Shown: piece after piece, positions 53,320 through 62,676 of the stretch
How positions within the stretch are numbered: the first letter of the stretch is position 1
Layout of the letters: every line of letters starts with the position of its first letter
From: Poriferisodalis sp963663635
Lineage (GTDB): Bacteria > Actinomycetota > Acidimicrobiia > Acidimicrobiales > Poriferisodalaceae
Assembly (NCBI GenBank): GCA_963663635.2
Contig: CAXXMY010000006.1
Location: 124,001 to 188,000 of the forward strand
Direction: 5' to 3'
Length of the DNA: 64,000 nt
Position numbers and translations under genes: made by a program
Notes under the pieces: model-generated
Databases searched by the model: none
What the model saw: the letters and a program-made list of their open reading frames with translations, nothing else
Told to the model about the DNA's origin: nothing

Positions 53320-54924
53320 TCAGGTGAGCGCGAAGCCTCGGTAGCTGTCGGACGCCGCGTCCTCGCAGATCTCAACGTAGGGCGGGAAGCCGACGAGCGG
53401 CATGAACACCCGTGTCTTGCCGGGGATATTCGATCCCAGGTACCACGAGTTGCACGTCGGGTACAGCGTCATATCGGCGACAGCGTTGACGTGGTCGACC
53501 CACCGCGCCTCGGCCTCCGGCTGCGCCTCGATGATCTCGATGCCGTGCTCGCGCAAGTGGACGAGGCACTCCGCAATCCAGTCCACGTGCTGTTCGATCG
53601 ACGCGATCATGTTGGTCAGCACCGAGGGGCTGCCCGGACCCGACACGGTGAACAGGTTCGGGAAGCCGGCCACTCCGAGCCCGAGGTAGGTGCGAGGGCC
53701 GGCATCCCAATGGTCAGCCAGCCGGATGCCGCCACGCCCAGTGACGTTCATGCGCAGCAGTGTCCCGGTCATGGCGTCGAAGCCGGTCGCCAGCACGATC
53801 ACGTCGACGGCGTATTCCTGGCTATCGACGACGACGCCGGCGGGGGAGATGTGCTCGACCGGCGACTCCGACACGTCCACAAGATGCACGTGGGGCAGGT
53901 TGTAGGTCTCGAAATAGTTCGTGTCCAGGCACGGTCGCTTGCAGGCGATGGTGTTGTGCGGAGTGAGCTTCGACGCGACGTCTGGATCGTGCACGGCGTC
54001 GGCAATCTTGGAGCGCACAAACTCAGCGACGCGCTGGTTCGACTCGGTATCGAGTGCGGTGTCGCCGTAGGCCCCATAGAACGTGAAGCCGCCCACGCCC
54101 CAATGGTGCTCAAGCCGTTCGACGAACTCGTCAGGGTCTGCCTCCTTGGCGAGATCCTCCGAGCGGGGCAGGCGGGTGAGGAAGGCCGGTATCTCCTTGC
54201 GCGCCTTCGCGCGCAGATCGGAGTAGTTCGCCTTCCATTGGTATTGCTCGTCGGGGTCGAGTGGCTCGTTGCGAGCTGGAATGGAGTAGTTCGGCGTCCG
54301 CTGGAACACCGTCAGCTCCTTGCACTCGTGCGCGATCACCGGGATCGCCTGCACTGCGGACGAGCCCGTGCCGATCACCGCAACCGACTTGCCAGCGAAG
54401 TCCACGCCCTCATGCGGCCAGCGGCCCGTGTGATACGTGGCGCCCTCGAACGAATCGGCTCCCTCGAATTGGGGCGTGTTCGCCGTCGAAAGGCAGCCGG
54501 TCGCCATGACCACGAAACGCGTCCGGTACTCGCCGCGGTCGGTCTGCAGCCTCCAGTGGCGGGCCTCGTCGTCCCAGTCGACGCGCTCGACGGTGGTCTC
54601 GAAGCGGATGTCGCGGCGCAGGTCGTAGCGGTCTGCGACATGGTTGGCGTAGCGCAGAATTTCCGGCTGGGACGAGTAGCGCTCGGTCCACTCCCATTCC
54701 TGTTCAAGCTCGGGATCAAATGAGTACGAGTACTGCATCGACTCGACGTCGCAGCGAGCTCCGGGGTAGCGGTTCCAGTACCAGGTACCGCCCACATCGT
54801 CGGCCCGTTCAAGCACCACGACGTTGAAGCCGAGCCCGCGGAGCTTGTGGAGCATGTACATCCCCGCGAAGCCCGCGCCCACGACGACCACTTCGAATTC
54901 GCCGCTCCCGTCGAGGCTGCTCAT
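53320..54924 (-). CDS. Flavin-containing Baeyer-Villiger-type monooxygenase
   Basis: NADPH- and FAD-dependent monooxygenase (534 aa) with FAD motif VVVVGAGFAGMY, the second glycine motif VAVIGTGSSAVQ and the Baeyer-Villiger signature FEGATYHTGRWPHE (FxGxxxHxxxWP). Such enzymes insert oxygen next to a carbonyl of cyclic or steroid-like ketones. The two acyl-CoA dehydrogenases downstream point to degradation of an alicyclic or steroid side-chain substrate (inference). TAGTCT lies 8 nt before the ATG at 54924. Confidence 0.92.
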   Translation of the reverse strand: MSSLDGSGEFEVVVVGAGFAGMYMLHKLRGLGFNVVVLERADDVGGTWYWNRYPGARCDVESMQYSYSFDPELEQEWEWTERYSSQPEILRYANHVADRYDLRRDIRFETTVERVDWDDEARHWRLQTDRGEYRTRFVVMATGCLSTANTPQFEGADSFEGATYHTGRWPHEGVDFAGKSVAVIGTGSSAVQAIPVIAHECKELTVFQRTPNYSIPARNEPLDPDEQYQWKANYSDLRAKARKEIPAFLTRLPRSEDLAKEADPDEFVERLEHHWGVGGFTFYGAYGDTALDTESNQRVAEFVRSKIADAVHDPDVASKLTPHNTIACKRPCLDTNYFETYNLPHVHLVDVSESPVEHISPAGVVVDSQEYAVDVIVLATGFDAMTGTLLRMNVTGRGGIRLADHWDAGPRTYLGLGVAGFPNLFTVSGPGSPSVLTNMIASIEQHVDWIAECLVHLREHGIEIIEAQPEAEARWVDHVNAVADMTLYPTCNSWYLGSNIPGKTRVFMPLVGFPPYVEICEDAASDSYRGFALT

Positions 54925-54932
54925 GGCCGGTC

Positions 54933-54938
54933 AGACTA
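54933..54938 (-). promoter_or_regulatory. Candidate -10 element of the monooxygenase gene
   Basis: Read leftward: TAGTCT, 8 nt, ATG at 54924. No Shine-Dalgarno is visible, so the leader would be one or two bases. Confidence 0.35.
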
Positions 54939-54991
54939 TCGATGCCGGCTGAGCGCGGCCTGTGGCCCGGCGATGTGCCACGCTCCCGGGG

Positions 54992-56512
54992 ATGAGCGAG
55001 CCCTGCGATCTCACTGCGACCCGGGCACGAGAGCTGTTGGCGACCCGAGAACTGTCGGCAGTCGAGCTCCTGGAGTCGTGCCTGGCACGCGTCGATGCCA
55101 CCAACGGCGCGGTGAATGCGCTCGTCATCCGCGACGACGATGCGGCGCGCGCCAGAGCACAGTCCATCGACGACGCACGCGCTCGTGGCGACGAACTGGG
55201 GCCGCTCGCGGGCCTGCCGGTTGCGATCAAGGACATCCAGACCACCGCCGGACTGACCACGACGTATGGAGCGGTGCCCTTTGCGAGCAACGTGCCGGAT
55301 GTCGACGACGGCATCGTGGGGCGGGTCCGGGCTGCCGATGCCGTCATCATCGGCAAGACCAACACGCCCGAGTTCAGCATCGGCGCCAACACTGTCAACC
55401 GGCTGTTCGGTGCCACTGGAAACCCCTTCGATCCGTCACTGACGTGCGGGGGAAGCTCGGGCGGCTCGGCGGTGGCATTGGCGTGTGGGATGGCGCCGCT
55501 CGCCACCGGGTCAGATCATGGCGGCAGCCTGCGCATCCCGGCCTCGTACTGCGGTGTCGCCGCTCACCGCTCCACGCCCGGCACGGTCGCCCACGACGAG
55601 CGCACGATCGGGCGCACCAATTACAGCGTGCAGGGCCCGATGGCTCGCACAATCGCCGACGTGGCGCTGCTGCTGTCGGTGGTGGCAGGTCGTGACCGCG
55701 CTTCGCGCCGCGATCCCATGGCCTTCCCGCTGGAAGCCACGGCCTTCGCCGAGCTCCCGAAGGTCGATGTGGCGTCGCTGCGGGTGGGAGTCAGTGCCGA
55801 TCTGGGCGGTCTGCTGGTTTCGGACGCAGTCCGAACGGTGTTTGCCGACCGGGTCGAGCGGCTGAGCAAAATTGTCGAGTCGGTGTCGAACGCAGACATC
55901 GATCTCAGCGACGCACTCGACGTGGACTGGCAGCTCCGATCGGACATTTTCGCCACCCAATACCACCGCAGCATTCACAAGTTCGATCCGGACGCTGCGG
56001 GTCCCGATGGTGGCTTCAACCCGAACATCCGCGCCACTTACGACGAGGCCCTGCGGACCACGGTGCTCGACATCGCCAAGGCACGGCGGCGCCAAGTGGA
56101 GCTATATCGCGCCACCGATGCGTTGTTCGACGAGTTCGACGTGTTGATCTGCCCTGGCGTCAGCGTGCCGCCGTTCGACTGGCATCAGCTGTTCCCGGCC
56201 GAGATCGACGGTCGCCCTGTGCGCAACTACATGGCGTGGCTGGGGCTGAGTGCCGCGCTCACGGTGGTCGGTCATCCCACCACGGCGTTGCCGTGCGGTC
56301 TCGATGGGCAAGGCACACCGTTCGGGCTGCAAATTGTCGGCCCGAGCTACACCGACCGACGGCTCCTGGGAATTGCTGCGGCGCTGGAGGCTGCGTTTTC
56401 CGACGATCCAATCACGGCTCGTCCGGAGCCTGACCTGGACTGGCTGGGCACTGTGCAGTCGGCCTGCAGGACCGAGGGGCGTCTCGTTCACGCATCTGCC
56501 TCGCGATCGTGA
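54992..56512 (+). CDS. Amidase (amidase signature family)
   Basis: Serine amidohydrolase (506 aa) with the Ser-cisSer-Lys triad: Lys in GLPVAIKDIQ, cis-Ser in CGGSSGGSAVALACGM and nucleophile Ser in ATGSDHGGSLRIPA. It splits amides or carbamates to acid and ammonia or amine. The ATG at 54992 starts the family helix. A GTG ten codons upstream is less likely. It diverges from the monooxygenase gene after 67 bp and converges with the hydantoinase-like gene. Confidence 0.92.
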   Translation: MSEPCDLTATRARELLATRELSAVELLESCLARVDATNGAVNALVIRDDDAARARAQSIDDARARGDELGPLAGLPVAIKDIQTTAGLTTTYGAVPFASNVPDVDDGIVGRVRAADAVIIGKTNTPEFSIGANTVNRLFGATGNPFDPSLTCGGSSGGSAVALACGMAPLATGSDHGGSLRIPASYCGVAAHRSTPGTVAHDERTIGRTNYSVQGPMARTIADVALLLSVVAGRDRASRRDPMAFPLEATAFAELPKVDVASLRVGVSADLGGLLVSDAVRTVFADRVERLSKIVESVSNADIDLSDALDVDWQLRSDIFATQYHRSIHKFDPDAAGPDGGFNPNIRATYDEALRTTVLDIAKARRRQVELYRATDALFDEFDVLICPGVSVPPFDWHQLFPAEIDGRPVRNYMAWLGLSAALTVVGHPTTALPCGLDGQGTPFGLQIVGPSYTDRRLLGIAAALEAAFSDDPITARPEPDLDWLGTVQSACRTEGRLVHASASRS

Positions 56513-56555
56513 CCTGAGCAACATTCAGCCCGGTCGCCTCCGGCTCAACTGGGTC

Positions 56556-58856
56556 TCAGCACGAGGCGGGCCGGCCGGTGGCGATCACGCGAAGCGTTGC
56601 TTCCACGAACAGTTCGCGATCTCCAGTCGGTGCGGTACGCGCGTCCCAGTCGAGCGTGATCTCGGCATCGGGGGCACCCGCCGCCGCGGCTTCTGCGCGA
56701 GCCGCATTGCTCGCCTGTGTGGTGGCCCAGGCCCGGGCCTCGTCGAGGCTGTGCCACGTGGGCGGATCATCGCCCCAGTGAGCCCGAAAGCTCCCGCGGC
56801 GCGGGGCAGTCACGGTGATTTCTTTCGTGATGCGCACACGCGCTGTGGCCGCACCGACAGCGTTCGCGACCTCGGCGTGCGGCGGCACGATCGCCGTCGT
56901 GCCGAGCAGAGCGGCAATTGCGGGTGCGTACGTGACTGCCGGAGCGCCGATGGCCACTACCGGAACTGCAACACCGATATCGATGCGCGCCAGCGGAGCG
57001 CTCTGGGTCCGTGGGAGCGAGGCATCGCCGGCGACCGAAACGGCTGGCACATCGTTCGGGTCGAGCAGGCCCCACAGCGGGTTTGCGAAGGGTCTTTCGG
57101 CGCCCGTCGGTGACATCAGATCAGCGGTGAGCGCTTCGGTGGCCGATCGGTGGCGGCGACTGAGTGCGACCTGTGCCATCGGCCGGCGCGTCTCTGCCGG
57201 GGTGATGCCGTCGGCACCCAGCGCGGCGCCGAGGATGGATTCGGCAGCGCTGCGCAAGAGCGACTGGACAATGTGGGCCGAGAGGTGCTTCCCGTCGACG
57301 CCGACCTCGACGCCATAGCGGTCGCGCTGGCGGCTGAACAATTCAGCTCCGAGACGTGCTCCGTGGGGATCTCCGTGTTCGACGTCGTCGAGGAGCCCGA
57401 GAACAACGCAGGCATCGGTCGGCGTCATTGCCGCGCGCCGCACGACGCCGCGACGTTCGAGACGCCCGATGGCGCCGCGCCAGCGAGCCGAACGGCGCAG
57501 ATCGTCGAGAGCGAGCACTCCCGAGGCCTCGCCGATCAACTCCAGGACCTGCGCATCGATTGCGTCGAGCCCTGCCGCAGGGGGTGCGCCGACAATGAGC
57601 ATCAGCAACTGACCGTGTTCTGAGATGACACGGTCACCATCGAGCTGGCGAGTGAGCATCGGCACCACGGCATCGGGATGCTCGCTGGCGGCGATGCACA
57701 GCGGCACAACCCGTCGCGGACCGATAGCGATCTCACCGCGGTCGCCGTCAGGCGGAATCCAGATCTCGCTGTCCCCGCCGAGGCCCACCGTTGTCATCGG
57801 CAGCGCCGTCACCATCGTTGCGTGACCCCCGACGATGGCGCCGTCGCGCTCAGGAGAGCTGCCGACGGCTGCGCCCACGACGACGCCGTCGCGGATCGAC
57901 GCGATGTCGGTGGTGGTACCGCCGATGTCGGCGATGACGCAGCTTGTCTCGAGGCCCGAACCGTCACCGAGCTCCTGGCCGGCGAGGTGGCGAGCACCGA
58001 TGACGCTGGCGGCGGGACCCGACAGGATCGTTTCGATCGGACGCAGCGAGACGAAGTCCCCCGAGACCAGGGAGCCGTCGCCGCGCACCACCATGAGCGG
58101 GGCTCCGAGATCCAGCGCTGACATCGCATCTCTGATCGCGTTGACGAACCGGGATGTGACGGAGATGAGCTGAGCGTTCAACAGCGTCGTCACGGCGCGT
58201 CGCGGGCCTCCGAGACGTGGCGACAGCTCGTGGCTGCAAGTGACGGGCTTGCCGGTGCGTTCGCGGATCGCTTCCCGCGCTGCGAGTTCGTGCGCAGCGT
58301 TTCGGACGCTGAACTGGGCCGCAACGGCGTAGGCATCGACGTCGTCGTTGACGCGGTCGACGCCAGCCGCCAGCGCGGCGATGTCCAAAGGGGAGATCTC
58401 GTCGCCGTGCGCTCCGTGGCCGCCTGCCAGCATCACAATTGGTGCCGTCGCCAAGCTCTTCGTCAGCGCGCTCGCGCCGTTTGCGTCGTCGTTCGTCGAC
58501 CCGTGATCAGCAGCGCCGGCGGCGTGCAGGCCGGCCCGGGTGAGGTGCTCAGCATCGAAACCGATCGATACCAACGCCGCAGGCCGTCCAGCACCTTCCA
58601 CGAGAGCGTTCGTCGCAAGCGTGGTGGACACCGACACGAGGCCGATGTCGGCTGCGCTGACGCCGCCGGCCGTTCCGAGCACCTGCGTCATCGCTTCGAC
58701 GACACAGCCGAACAGGTCGCCGTGCCGTGTGGGCGTTTTCGCGGTGGCAACGACGGCGCCACTGCCGTGGCTGTACACGACGGCGTCGGTGAATGTGCCG
58801 CCGGTGTCGATGCCCAAAGAGAACCGGCCTGACGGCGATCCGAGCGGCTCTGTCAC
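56556..58856 (-). CDS. Hydantoinase/oxoprolinase family protein (HyuA-like)
   Basis: A 766-residue ATP-dependent hydrolase-type protein. It has the N-terminal actin-like motif FSLGIDTGGTFTDAVVY, a second phosphate motif CVIADIGGTTTDIASI, and LSGPAASVIGARHLAG between them. The family opens cyclic amides (hydantoins, 5-oxoproline), normally with a HyuB partner. No hyuB is encoded here. I chose the GTG at 58856, because the frame upstream is unconserved. The neighbouring amidase and formamidase-like genes suggest amide metabolism. Confidence 0.88.
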   Translation of the reverse strand: MTEPLGSPSGRFSLGIDTGGTFTDAVVYSHGSGAVVATAKTPTRHGDLFGCVVEAMTQVLGTAGGVSAADIGLVSVSTTLATNALVEGAGRPAALVSIGFDAEHLTRAGLHAAGAADHGSTNDDANGASALTKSLATAPIVMLAGGHGAHGDEISPLDIAALAAGVDRVNDDVDAYAVAAQFSVRNAAHELAAREAIRERTGKPVTCSHELSPRLGGPRRAVTTLLNAQLISVTSRFVNAIRDAMSALDLGAPLMVVRGDGSLVSGDFVSLRPIETILSGPAASVIGARHLAGQELGDGSGLETSCVIADIGGTTTDIASIRDGVVVGAAVGSSPERDGAIVGGHATMVTALPMTTVGLGGDSEIWIPPDGDRGEIAIGPRRVVPLCIAASEHPDAVVPMLTRQLDGDRVISEHGQLLMLIVGAPPAAGLDAIDAQVLELIGEASGVLALDDLRRSARWRGAIGRLERRGVVRRAAMTPTDACVVLGLLDDVEHGDPHGARLGAELFSRQRDRYGVEVGVDGKHLSAHIVQSLLRSAAESILGAALGADGITPAETRRPMAQVALSRRHRSATEALTADLMSPTGAERPFANPLWGLLDPNDVPAVSVAGDASLPRTQSAPLARIDIGVAVPVVAIGAPAVTYAPAIAALLGTTAIVPPHAEVANAVGAATARVRITKEITVTAPRRGSFRAHWGDDPPTWHSLDEARAWATTQASNAARAEAAAAGAPDAEITLDWDARTAPTGDRELFVEATLRVIATGRPASC

Positions 58857-59004
58857 TGCCGCCAGTGTGCCAGCGACGACAATCGGCCGGGGCCAATCCG
58901 CTCGGCCTCTCGGCCCCGTGCGGTGGACGGCGGCGGCGTGATCGGTGAGACTGCGGGCGACCGGCGTCGTCCAGACGCCGTCGTGCGAACCCCAGGAGGA
59001 TCCG

Positions 59005-59412
59005 ATGGGCGTCAAGTCAGTGAACGAGATGGTCGCCGAGGCGAAGAGCCGGATCGACAACATCTCGCCGGCGGAAGCGCATCGCCGTGTCACCGAGGAT
59101 GGCGCTTTGATCGTGGACATCCGCGATGTGCGGGAACTGCAGCGTGACGGGGCGATTCCCGGATCCATGCATACACCGCGGGGCATGCTCGAGTTCTGGG
59201 CCTCGCCCGTTTCGCCCTACACGAAGCAGGAATTCCTCGAGGACCGCGAGTTCATCCTGTGCTGCGCCGGCGGGGCGCGCTCTGCGTTGTCAGCGGACAC
59301 CTTGCAGAACATGGGGATGGAAAAGGTGAGCCATGTCGAGAGCGGATTCGGCGGCTGGCGCGCTGACGGCATGCCGGTGACCGACTACGACAGCTTCCGG
59401 GCGAAGGGCTGA
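59005..59412 (+). CDS. Rhodanese-domain protein
   Basis: Single-domain sulfurtransferase-like protein (135 aa) with ALIVDIRDVRELQRDGAIPGSMHTPRGMLEFW and the active-site loop CCAGGARS (Cys87). It may shuttle persulfide sulfur. AGGAGGA lies 4-5 nt before the ATG at 59005, one of the strongest ribosome-binding sites in the window. The frame upstream of it is unconserved. The formamidase-like gene follows after 20 bp. Confidence 0.92.
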   Translation: MGVKSVNEMVAEAKSRIDNISPAEAHRRVTEDGALIVDIRDVRELQRDGAIPGSMHTPRGMLEFWASPVSPYTKQEFLEDREFILCCAGGARSALSADTLQNMGMEKVSHVESGFGGWRADGMPVTDYDSFRAKG

Positions 59413-59432
59413 CCCCGCCCGGGATCCAGTCG

Positions 59433-61742
59433 GTGACAGATCCAATGGCGGCAAGCAGCGCCGAGCCTGGCGCTGGCGACGCCGGCCCGCCCAAACAGAT
59501 CGTTGGCTACTGCGAACCGTGGACGCTGCGCGCAGGCGAGAGCGTGGGGCTCATGGCGTCCAGCCACGAACCCGGCCCCGCCGAGATCGACATCGTGAAA
59601 CTCGTGTGCGGCGACCCCACTCGGTACGGACCGGGCTTCGACGAACGTGCGGTGGACGCCCTCGGGCCGCTCGCGGTCGAGCTCGTGCACCAGTCGCTGC
59701 CGACCGGCTCTGCAGCTGTGGCCGACGTCAGCGATCTGTCGGCGGCCCGGCGGTTCGGCGTGCGCACGTGGGTGATGCCCACTCTGCCGAGCCGGCCGGC
59801 GTGCATCGCCACGGTCACCGCAAGTTCTGCGAGTGACCCGAAAGCATCAGCGCCGGTCGAGGTGCTTCGGCTGGAAGTTTCCGACGGTCGAGCAGTCGCG
59901 TCCACGTCGATGGCGGCAGGAGCGAGCGCGTCTGTCGTCGTCGACGCGCAACCGATGACTCGGAATCGCTGGTACCTCATCGAGGCCGTTGTCGACTTCA
60001 ACGCCGGGACGCTGGATGCAGCGCTCGTCGCGTTCCGTTCGGACTCGCCCGGTCGTGATGCCGTCGAGGGGCGGCGACTGAGCGACGTGACGTTTGAGGA
60101 GCTCGAAGCCGGTGCAGCGAGCGCCGCGCGCTTCGGGCAGCTTGCCCATGGAGTACGGGCGACGGCGGAATTTGTCGATGACGGCGCAGCGACGAGAGTC
60201 GCGGCTGCCGGTGAGTTGAAGCTGTGGCTCGGTGCGAGCCCTGACGGCGAACACTTCGACGGGCGGGTCGCGCGCCCGGTACTGCAGGCGGGTGAGGCAA
60301 CGGTCTCCTGGGACCTGTTCGACAACATGTCCGGCAGCGAGGTGCGGGCCACAGGCGCAGGCGGGGGAGCGCTGGAGCTGAGACAGCTGCCGACTCGCGC
60401 CGTGACGGGCCCGGCGTGGGACGGCTCGGCCCACCGTTGGACCGAGGATCCTTCGCACTTCGATGCGGTGCACTTCCACCACGACGATCTGTACGACGCC
60501 GGCTGGGAAACAACGGCGCAGGTAACGCTCCCGGAAGACTTGCAGAGCGGCATCTACGCATTCAGGGTCCGCGGGGCAGCCGGTGAGGATCGCGTCCCGT
60601 TCTTCGTGCGGCCTGCCGAAGGCGCGCCGACAGCCGATGTCGCGCTGCTGATGCCCACGGCCACCTACATGGCCTACGCCAACCACCGGATGCTGTTCGA
60701 GGGAGCGGATTTCATTCCCACGAAGACGCACCTGCGGCCCGAGCATGCCTACGTTCGTGACCATCCCGAGCTGGGACGCAGTCACTACGAGAAGCATCCC
60801 GACAGCAGCGGCGTCATGTTCAGCTCGCGACACCGGCCGGTGCTGAACCTTCGTCCCGGCGCCGACGGTTGGAATTTCACCCCGGACACCGACATCAACG
60901 CATTCCTCGAACATCTCGAGATCGGGCACGACATCGTGACGGACGAGGACCTGCACGCAGAGGGCCTGGGCGCAATCTCGCCGTACCGCGTCCTGGTGAC
61001 CGGCACGCATCCAGAGTACTGGTCTACCGCGATGCTGGACGCGCTTGCGGACTGGCAGCGAGGGGGCGGCCGGCTCATGTACTTGGGCGGGAACGGCTTC
61101 TACTGGAGAGTGGCCTTCAGCGACGCTTGGCCGGGCGCTATCGAATTGCGACGAGCCGAAGACGGTGTACGGAATTGGCAGACCGGACCCGGCGAGAGCT
61201 ATCACGCATGGGGCGGCGAATACGGTGGCCTCTGGCGACGGCAGGGCCGAGCGCCGAACGAGATCTGCGGCATCGGATTTGCAGCGCAGGGCTTCGAACG
61301 TGCGACGTACTTCGTGCGCGACCTCGATGTCGGCGAGTCGCGTGCGGCATGGATTCTTGAAGGCGTCCCGGACGAGCGCATCGGTACGTCTGGCTTGGGC
61401 GGGGGAGCCGCCGGCCAAGAAGTCGACCGCTACGACGTACGTCTGGGCTCGCCCGCCCACGCCGTGGTTGTGGCATCGGCGACCGACTTCGGGCCCGACA
61501 TGCTGCGTACGAAGGAAGAGTTCGAGGGCTCCGTCTGGTTCCCGACTCCTGATCCGATGGTGCGAGCCGACATTGTTTTCTACGAGACGCCTGCGGGTGG
61601 GGCGGTGTTCAGCGTCGGGTCGATCTCGTGGTTCGGCGCGCTGGCCCGCGACGGATTCGACAATGACATCGCACGCATCACCGCCAACGTGGTGCGACGG
61701 TTCGCCGACTCAGAGCCGTTCGAGCCGCCGCCGCTGGGCTAG
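59433..61742 (+). CDS. N,N-dimethylformamidase large-subunit homologue
   Basis: A 769-residue protein resembling DmfA2, the iron-containing large subunit of N,N-dimethylformamidase (about 760 aa). The first 300 residues look like its LamG-like N-terminal region (IVGYCEPWTLRAGESVGLMASS...). The C-terminal half has the characteristic LLMPTATYMAYANHRM, FTPDTDINAFLEHLEIGHDIVTDEDLH, VLVTGTHPEYWS and MYLGGNGFYW. The Tyr and Glu residues in these segments are candidates for the Tyr-Tyr-Glu iron site. No gene of the size and type of the small subunit DmfA1 is nearby. Start GTG at 59433. It probably forms an operon with the rhodanese gene. Confidence 0.82.
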   Translation: MTDPMAASSAEPGAGDAGPPKQIVGYCEPWTLRAGESVGLMASSHEPGPAEIDIVKLVCGDPTRYGPGFDERAVDALGPLAVELVHQSLPTGSAAVADVSDLSAARRFGVRTWVMPTLPSRPACIATVTASSASDPKASAPVEVLRLEVSDGRAVASTSMAAGASASVVVDAQPMTRNRWYLIEAVVDFNAGTLDAALVAFRSDSPGRDAVEGRRLSDVTFEELEAGAASAARFGQLAHGVRATAEFVDDGAATRVAAAGELKLWLGASPDGEHFDGRVARPVLQAGEATVSWDLFDNMSGSEVRATGAGGGALELRQLPTRAVTGPAWDGSAHRWTEDPSHFDAVHFHHDDLYDAGWETTAQVTLPEDLQSGIYAFRVRGAAGEDRVPFFVRPAEGAPTADVALLMPTATYMAYANHRMLFEGADFIPTKTHLRPEHAYVRDHPELGRSHYEKHPDSSGVMFSSRHRPVLNLRPGADGWNFTPDTDINAFLEHLEIGHDIVTDEDLHAEGLGAISPYRVLVTGTHPEYWSTAMLDALADWQRGGGRLMYLGGNGFYWRVAFSDAWPGAIELRRAEDGVRNWQTGPGESYHAWGGEYGGLWRRQGRAPNEICGIGFAAQGFERATYFVRDLDVGESRAAWILEGVPDERIGTSGLGGGAAGQEVDRYDVRLGSPAHAVVVASATDFGPDMLRTKEEFEGSVWFPTPDPMVRADIVFYETPAGGAVFSVGSISWFGALARDGFDNDIARITANVVRRFADSEPFEPPPLG

Positions 61743-61778
61743 TCGACCGCAGCGTGGCCGAGCTGTCGCGCGAAGCGC

Positions 61779-62465
61779 TCAGTCAGCCTCGCGCACTCGA
61801 TCGAGCAGTTCGCTGACGCGGTTGCTGGCCGGCGCGTAGTCCGGGTCGACCTCGGGCCCGGGTACAAATTCAGGGATGTCCACGCGGGGCGGCCCGGAGG
61901 GAACTCCGGTGCGAGCGGGCGCTGCCGCGGCGGCGGGTGCGGCAGCCAGTTCGGCTGCGGTTGCGGGAGCCGGTTCGGGGTCGGTTATTGCGGCAGCGTC
62001 GCTCGCAGGCGCAGGGACACCGGTCTCTTTGCGCGCTGCTGCGGCGCGGGCCATGAGTGCTGCAAGCCGAGGATCGCCGCCGCCGGAATCCTCGGGAGCG
62101 GCGGTTGCCGGCGTGGCTTCGGCGGGCGCTGGGCTCGGCTCGGCCGTTGCAGTCTCGGTGTCACCGCTCGCGGCAGGAAGCCCGCGCGCCTCGGCGGCCG
62201 CAGCGCGGGCTTCTGCGGCGCGTGCGGTCTCCTGGGCTGCCTCAATCGCTTCGCGTGCGCGTCGGGCGAGGAACTGGGGCCATTCATTTTCGGGTACGAG
62301 CTTGCTGTGAGCGACTGACATGGCCTCGACGTCGTTGTCGAAGCGCACGCGGTAGCGCTTGATTGCGAAGCCGAGGCCTCGCCCGCACTTGCCTGGTGTT
62401 CCTTCGGGGACGCCGGGGATGTCCTCAGTGAGGATCACTCGGGTGCCCCGCCTGTATTCACTCAC
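61779..62465 (-). CDS. SH3-like N-terminal domain protein with Ala/Pro-rich tail
   Basis: A 228-residue protein. Residues 1-60 (YRRGTRVILTEDIPGVPEGTPGKCGRGLGF..KRYRVRFDN) look like a small SH3/KOW-type beta barrel. Residues 65-200 are Ala/Pro/Glu rich and disordered, and the last 30 end in RVSELLDRVREAD. I do not recognise a named family. I chose the GTG at 62465, because the conserved part begins there. The frame is open 91 codons further upstream through the repeat region of the divergent gene. Confidence 0.6.
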   Translation of the reverse strand: MSEYRRGTRVILTEDIPGVPEGTPGKCGRGLGFAIKRYRVRFDNDVEAMSVAHSKLVPENEWPQFLARRAREAIEAAQETARAAEARAAAAEARGLPAASGDTETATAEPSPAPAEATPATAAPEDSGGGDPRLAALMARAAAARKETGVPAPASDAAAITDPEPAPATAAELAAAPAAAAAPARTGVPSGPPRVDIPEFVPGPEVDPDYAPASNRVSELLDRVREAD

Positions 62466-62676
62466 GATTCTGAACCGCTCACGATCGCGCTCATCGTTGC
62501 GGCAGGGTATCGGCGTGCGATGCGCGCGTGGCGGGTCGCAGGTCCGTGGATCGTCGCAGTGTGCGCCACGCGATGTCGGGTCGTATTGTCGCCACGTTCG
62601 AGAACTGTCGTCGTCCGAGCGCCGTGCGCGCCGGCAGTGCCAAGCGCGGCGGGGCGAGGGAGCGCGAGGAGCAGAC

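Noticed and set aside
53491..54723. 410-codon rightward frame over the monooxygenase
   Set aside because: Antisense shadow of a gene with full flavin monooxygenase motifs.
59847..61460. Long (537 codons) open frame antisense to the formamidase-like gene
   Set aside because: High-GC codon use leaves the opposite strand open. The plus-strand protein has clear family motifs and this one has none.
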